A DNA stretch of 64,000 nt, taken from the NCBI RefSeq assembly GCF_002284575.1, contig NZ_NPKJ01000019.1, positions 248,001 to 312,000 of the forward strand. Direction: 5' to 3'. Below are positions 63,241 to 64,000 of this stretch, one piece after another. Positions within the stretch are counted from its first letter, which is position 1; each line of letters opens with the position of its first letter. Below the pieces are notes generated by a model. That model did not search any database, was not told where the DNA came from, and saw only the letters and a list, made by a program, of their open reading frames with translations. This DNA comes from Mesorhizobium temperatum. Its GTDB lineage: Bacteria > Pseudomonadota > Alphaproteobacteria > Rhizobiales > Rhizobiaceae. The position numbers and the translations under genes are program-made.

Positions 63241-63540
63241 TGCGGCTGATCTTTACCCATCAGGCTGAGGCAGATCTTGAAGCCATTTGGCGATCACATC
63301 GCGTTCGACAGCCCGCTTCGCGCGGTGACATTCATCCGGGAATTGCGTGACGATTGCCTGGAACTGCGGACCATGCCGGAGCGATATCCGCTCCTGCAGC
63401 GTCATCGATCTTCCGGCGTCCGCCGCCGCCTTCATGGCAGCTATCTGATCTTCTACCGCATCACCACCGACGCATTGGAGACACTGCATGTCTTGCACGG
63501 CGCGATGGATTTTGATGCCATCCTTTTCCCTGGGAAATGA
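63240..63540 (+). pseudogene. parE: ParE-family toxin, frameshifted
   Basis: The toxin starts at 63240 (MRLIFTHQAEADLEAI) overlapping the parD stop. The run ATTTGG at 63285-63290 throws it out of frame: the expected 'GDHIAFDSPLRAVTFIRELR' continues in the next frame and runs to the normal stop at 63540 ('MDFDAILFPGK'). A single extra T explains it. The toxin is either dead or the extra T is a sequencing error. Confidence 0.82.
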
Positions 63541-63617
63541 GCATCCACGTCGCCTTGACCCCGTCAAAACCCTGCCGCATGGTCCGCGCCCGAACGTGAT
63601 CGCAACCGGGAGATCCT

Positions 63618-64000
63618 GTTGAGCGAATATTTTATGCTGCCGTTGGCCGCCCTGCCCTTCCCCAACATCGATCCGGTCATCGTCCAGATCGGGCCGCTGG
63701 CGGTGCATTGGTATGGCGTCGGCTACATCGTCGGCATTCTCTTCGCCTGGTGGTATGCCAAGCGGCTCGTCACCAATGCAAGGCTCTGGCCCGACGGCAC
63801 CGTGCCCATGAAGCCCGAGGATCTCGACGACTTCATCGTCTGGGCGGCTATCGGCGTGGTGCTTGGCGGGCGTGTCGGCTACGTGCTGTTTTACGACCTC
63901 CCGCGCTACATCGCTCAACCGTTCGATATCCTTGCCGTCTGGCAGGGCGGCATGTCCTTCCATGGCGGGCTGCTCGGCGTCATTCTCGCCATGACGCTGT
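63618..64000 (+). CDS. lgt: Prolipoprotein diacylglyceryl transferase, partial (runs off the window)
   Basis: The first 127 residues are present. The start is a TTG at 63618 with GGGAG upstream; an ATG at 63633 is the alternative. The family N terminus '[26 protein letters not shown]' and the signature segment '[13 protein letters not shown]' then '[13 protein letters not shown]' are clear. The enzyme adds diacylglycerol to lipoprotein Cys residues in the inner membrane. The C-terminal half lies outside the window. Confidence 0.93.

Noticed and set aside
1-64000. CRISPR arrays, tRNA or rRNA genes
   Set aside because: No regularly spaced repeats and no recognisable tRNA or rRNA sequence were found by eye; a covariance search was not possible here.

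Overview
The window looks like a chromosome segment of a Mesorhizobium-type alphaproteobacterium (Hyphomicrobiales). It is GC-rich with alphaproteobacterial codon use. Family content points the same way: BA14K, DUF1127-like, DUF3137 and DUF1488 proteins, a Kazal lipoprotein, and an ilvE / MarR / OmpR regulator / histidine kinase cluster. Several families of short palindromic repeats are also typical of the group. All calls rest on reading the sequence; no searches were run.

Bases 1-27,300 are accessory. After a GntR regulator come a decayed serine recombinase and its frameshifted partner ORF. An OmpA-like lipoprotein with an L,D-transpeptidase, a lipoprotein peptidase, a truncated four-carbon acid-sugar kinase and a zinc-ribbon methyltransferase follow. 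Next is a very large exonuclease-RecQ-UvrD helicase gene broken by one amber codon inside RecQ motif VI. Then comes a complete plant-signal-type LuxR solo system: a PipR-like regulator divergent from a proline iminopeptidase and a dipeptide-type ABC transporter operon. An adenylate-cyclase-like/AAA/TPR protein with substituted active-site residues is followed by a 46-residue ORF and an animal-type heme peroxidase. A short motif from the recombinase-remnant region recurs at 27.3 kb, so 1.2-27.3 kb may be one or more integrated segments.

Bases 27,300-40,700 hold metabolic and envelope genes. Two divergent HxlR-regulator/oxidoreductase pairs stand side by side, followed by a YciA-like thioesterase with a TAG at codon 4 and a GNAT. 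A GMC oxidoreductase/enolase-superfamily operon, a lipid kinase, a DUF3137 membrane protein and a CapA-type protein follow.

Bases 40,700-47,300 contain uvrB with an in-frame palindromic repeat in its N-terminal extension and a four-fold C-terminal motif. An intact IS481-family insertion sequence sits inside another palindromic repeat. An ABC-F ATPase follows, preceded by a short leader ORF and alternative RNA stems that look like a translational attenuator.

Bases 47,300-64,000 are mostly core: VOC and DUF1428 proteins, a TPR sulfotransferase, small rhizobial proteins and a double-Kazal lipoprotein. Two cold-shock genes share a 5' hairpin. BA14K, an MBL hydrolase, ilvE, a petP/petR-like regulator pair with its kinase, a glycosyltransferase, CsaA, YbjN and UbiK follow. 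A parD/parE locus has a frameshifted toxin, and the start of lgt runs off the edge. No tRNA, rRNA or CRISPR array was seen.
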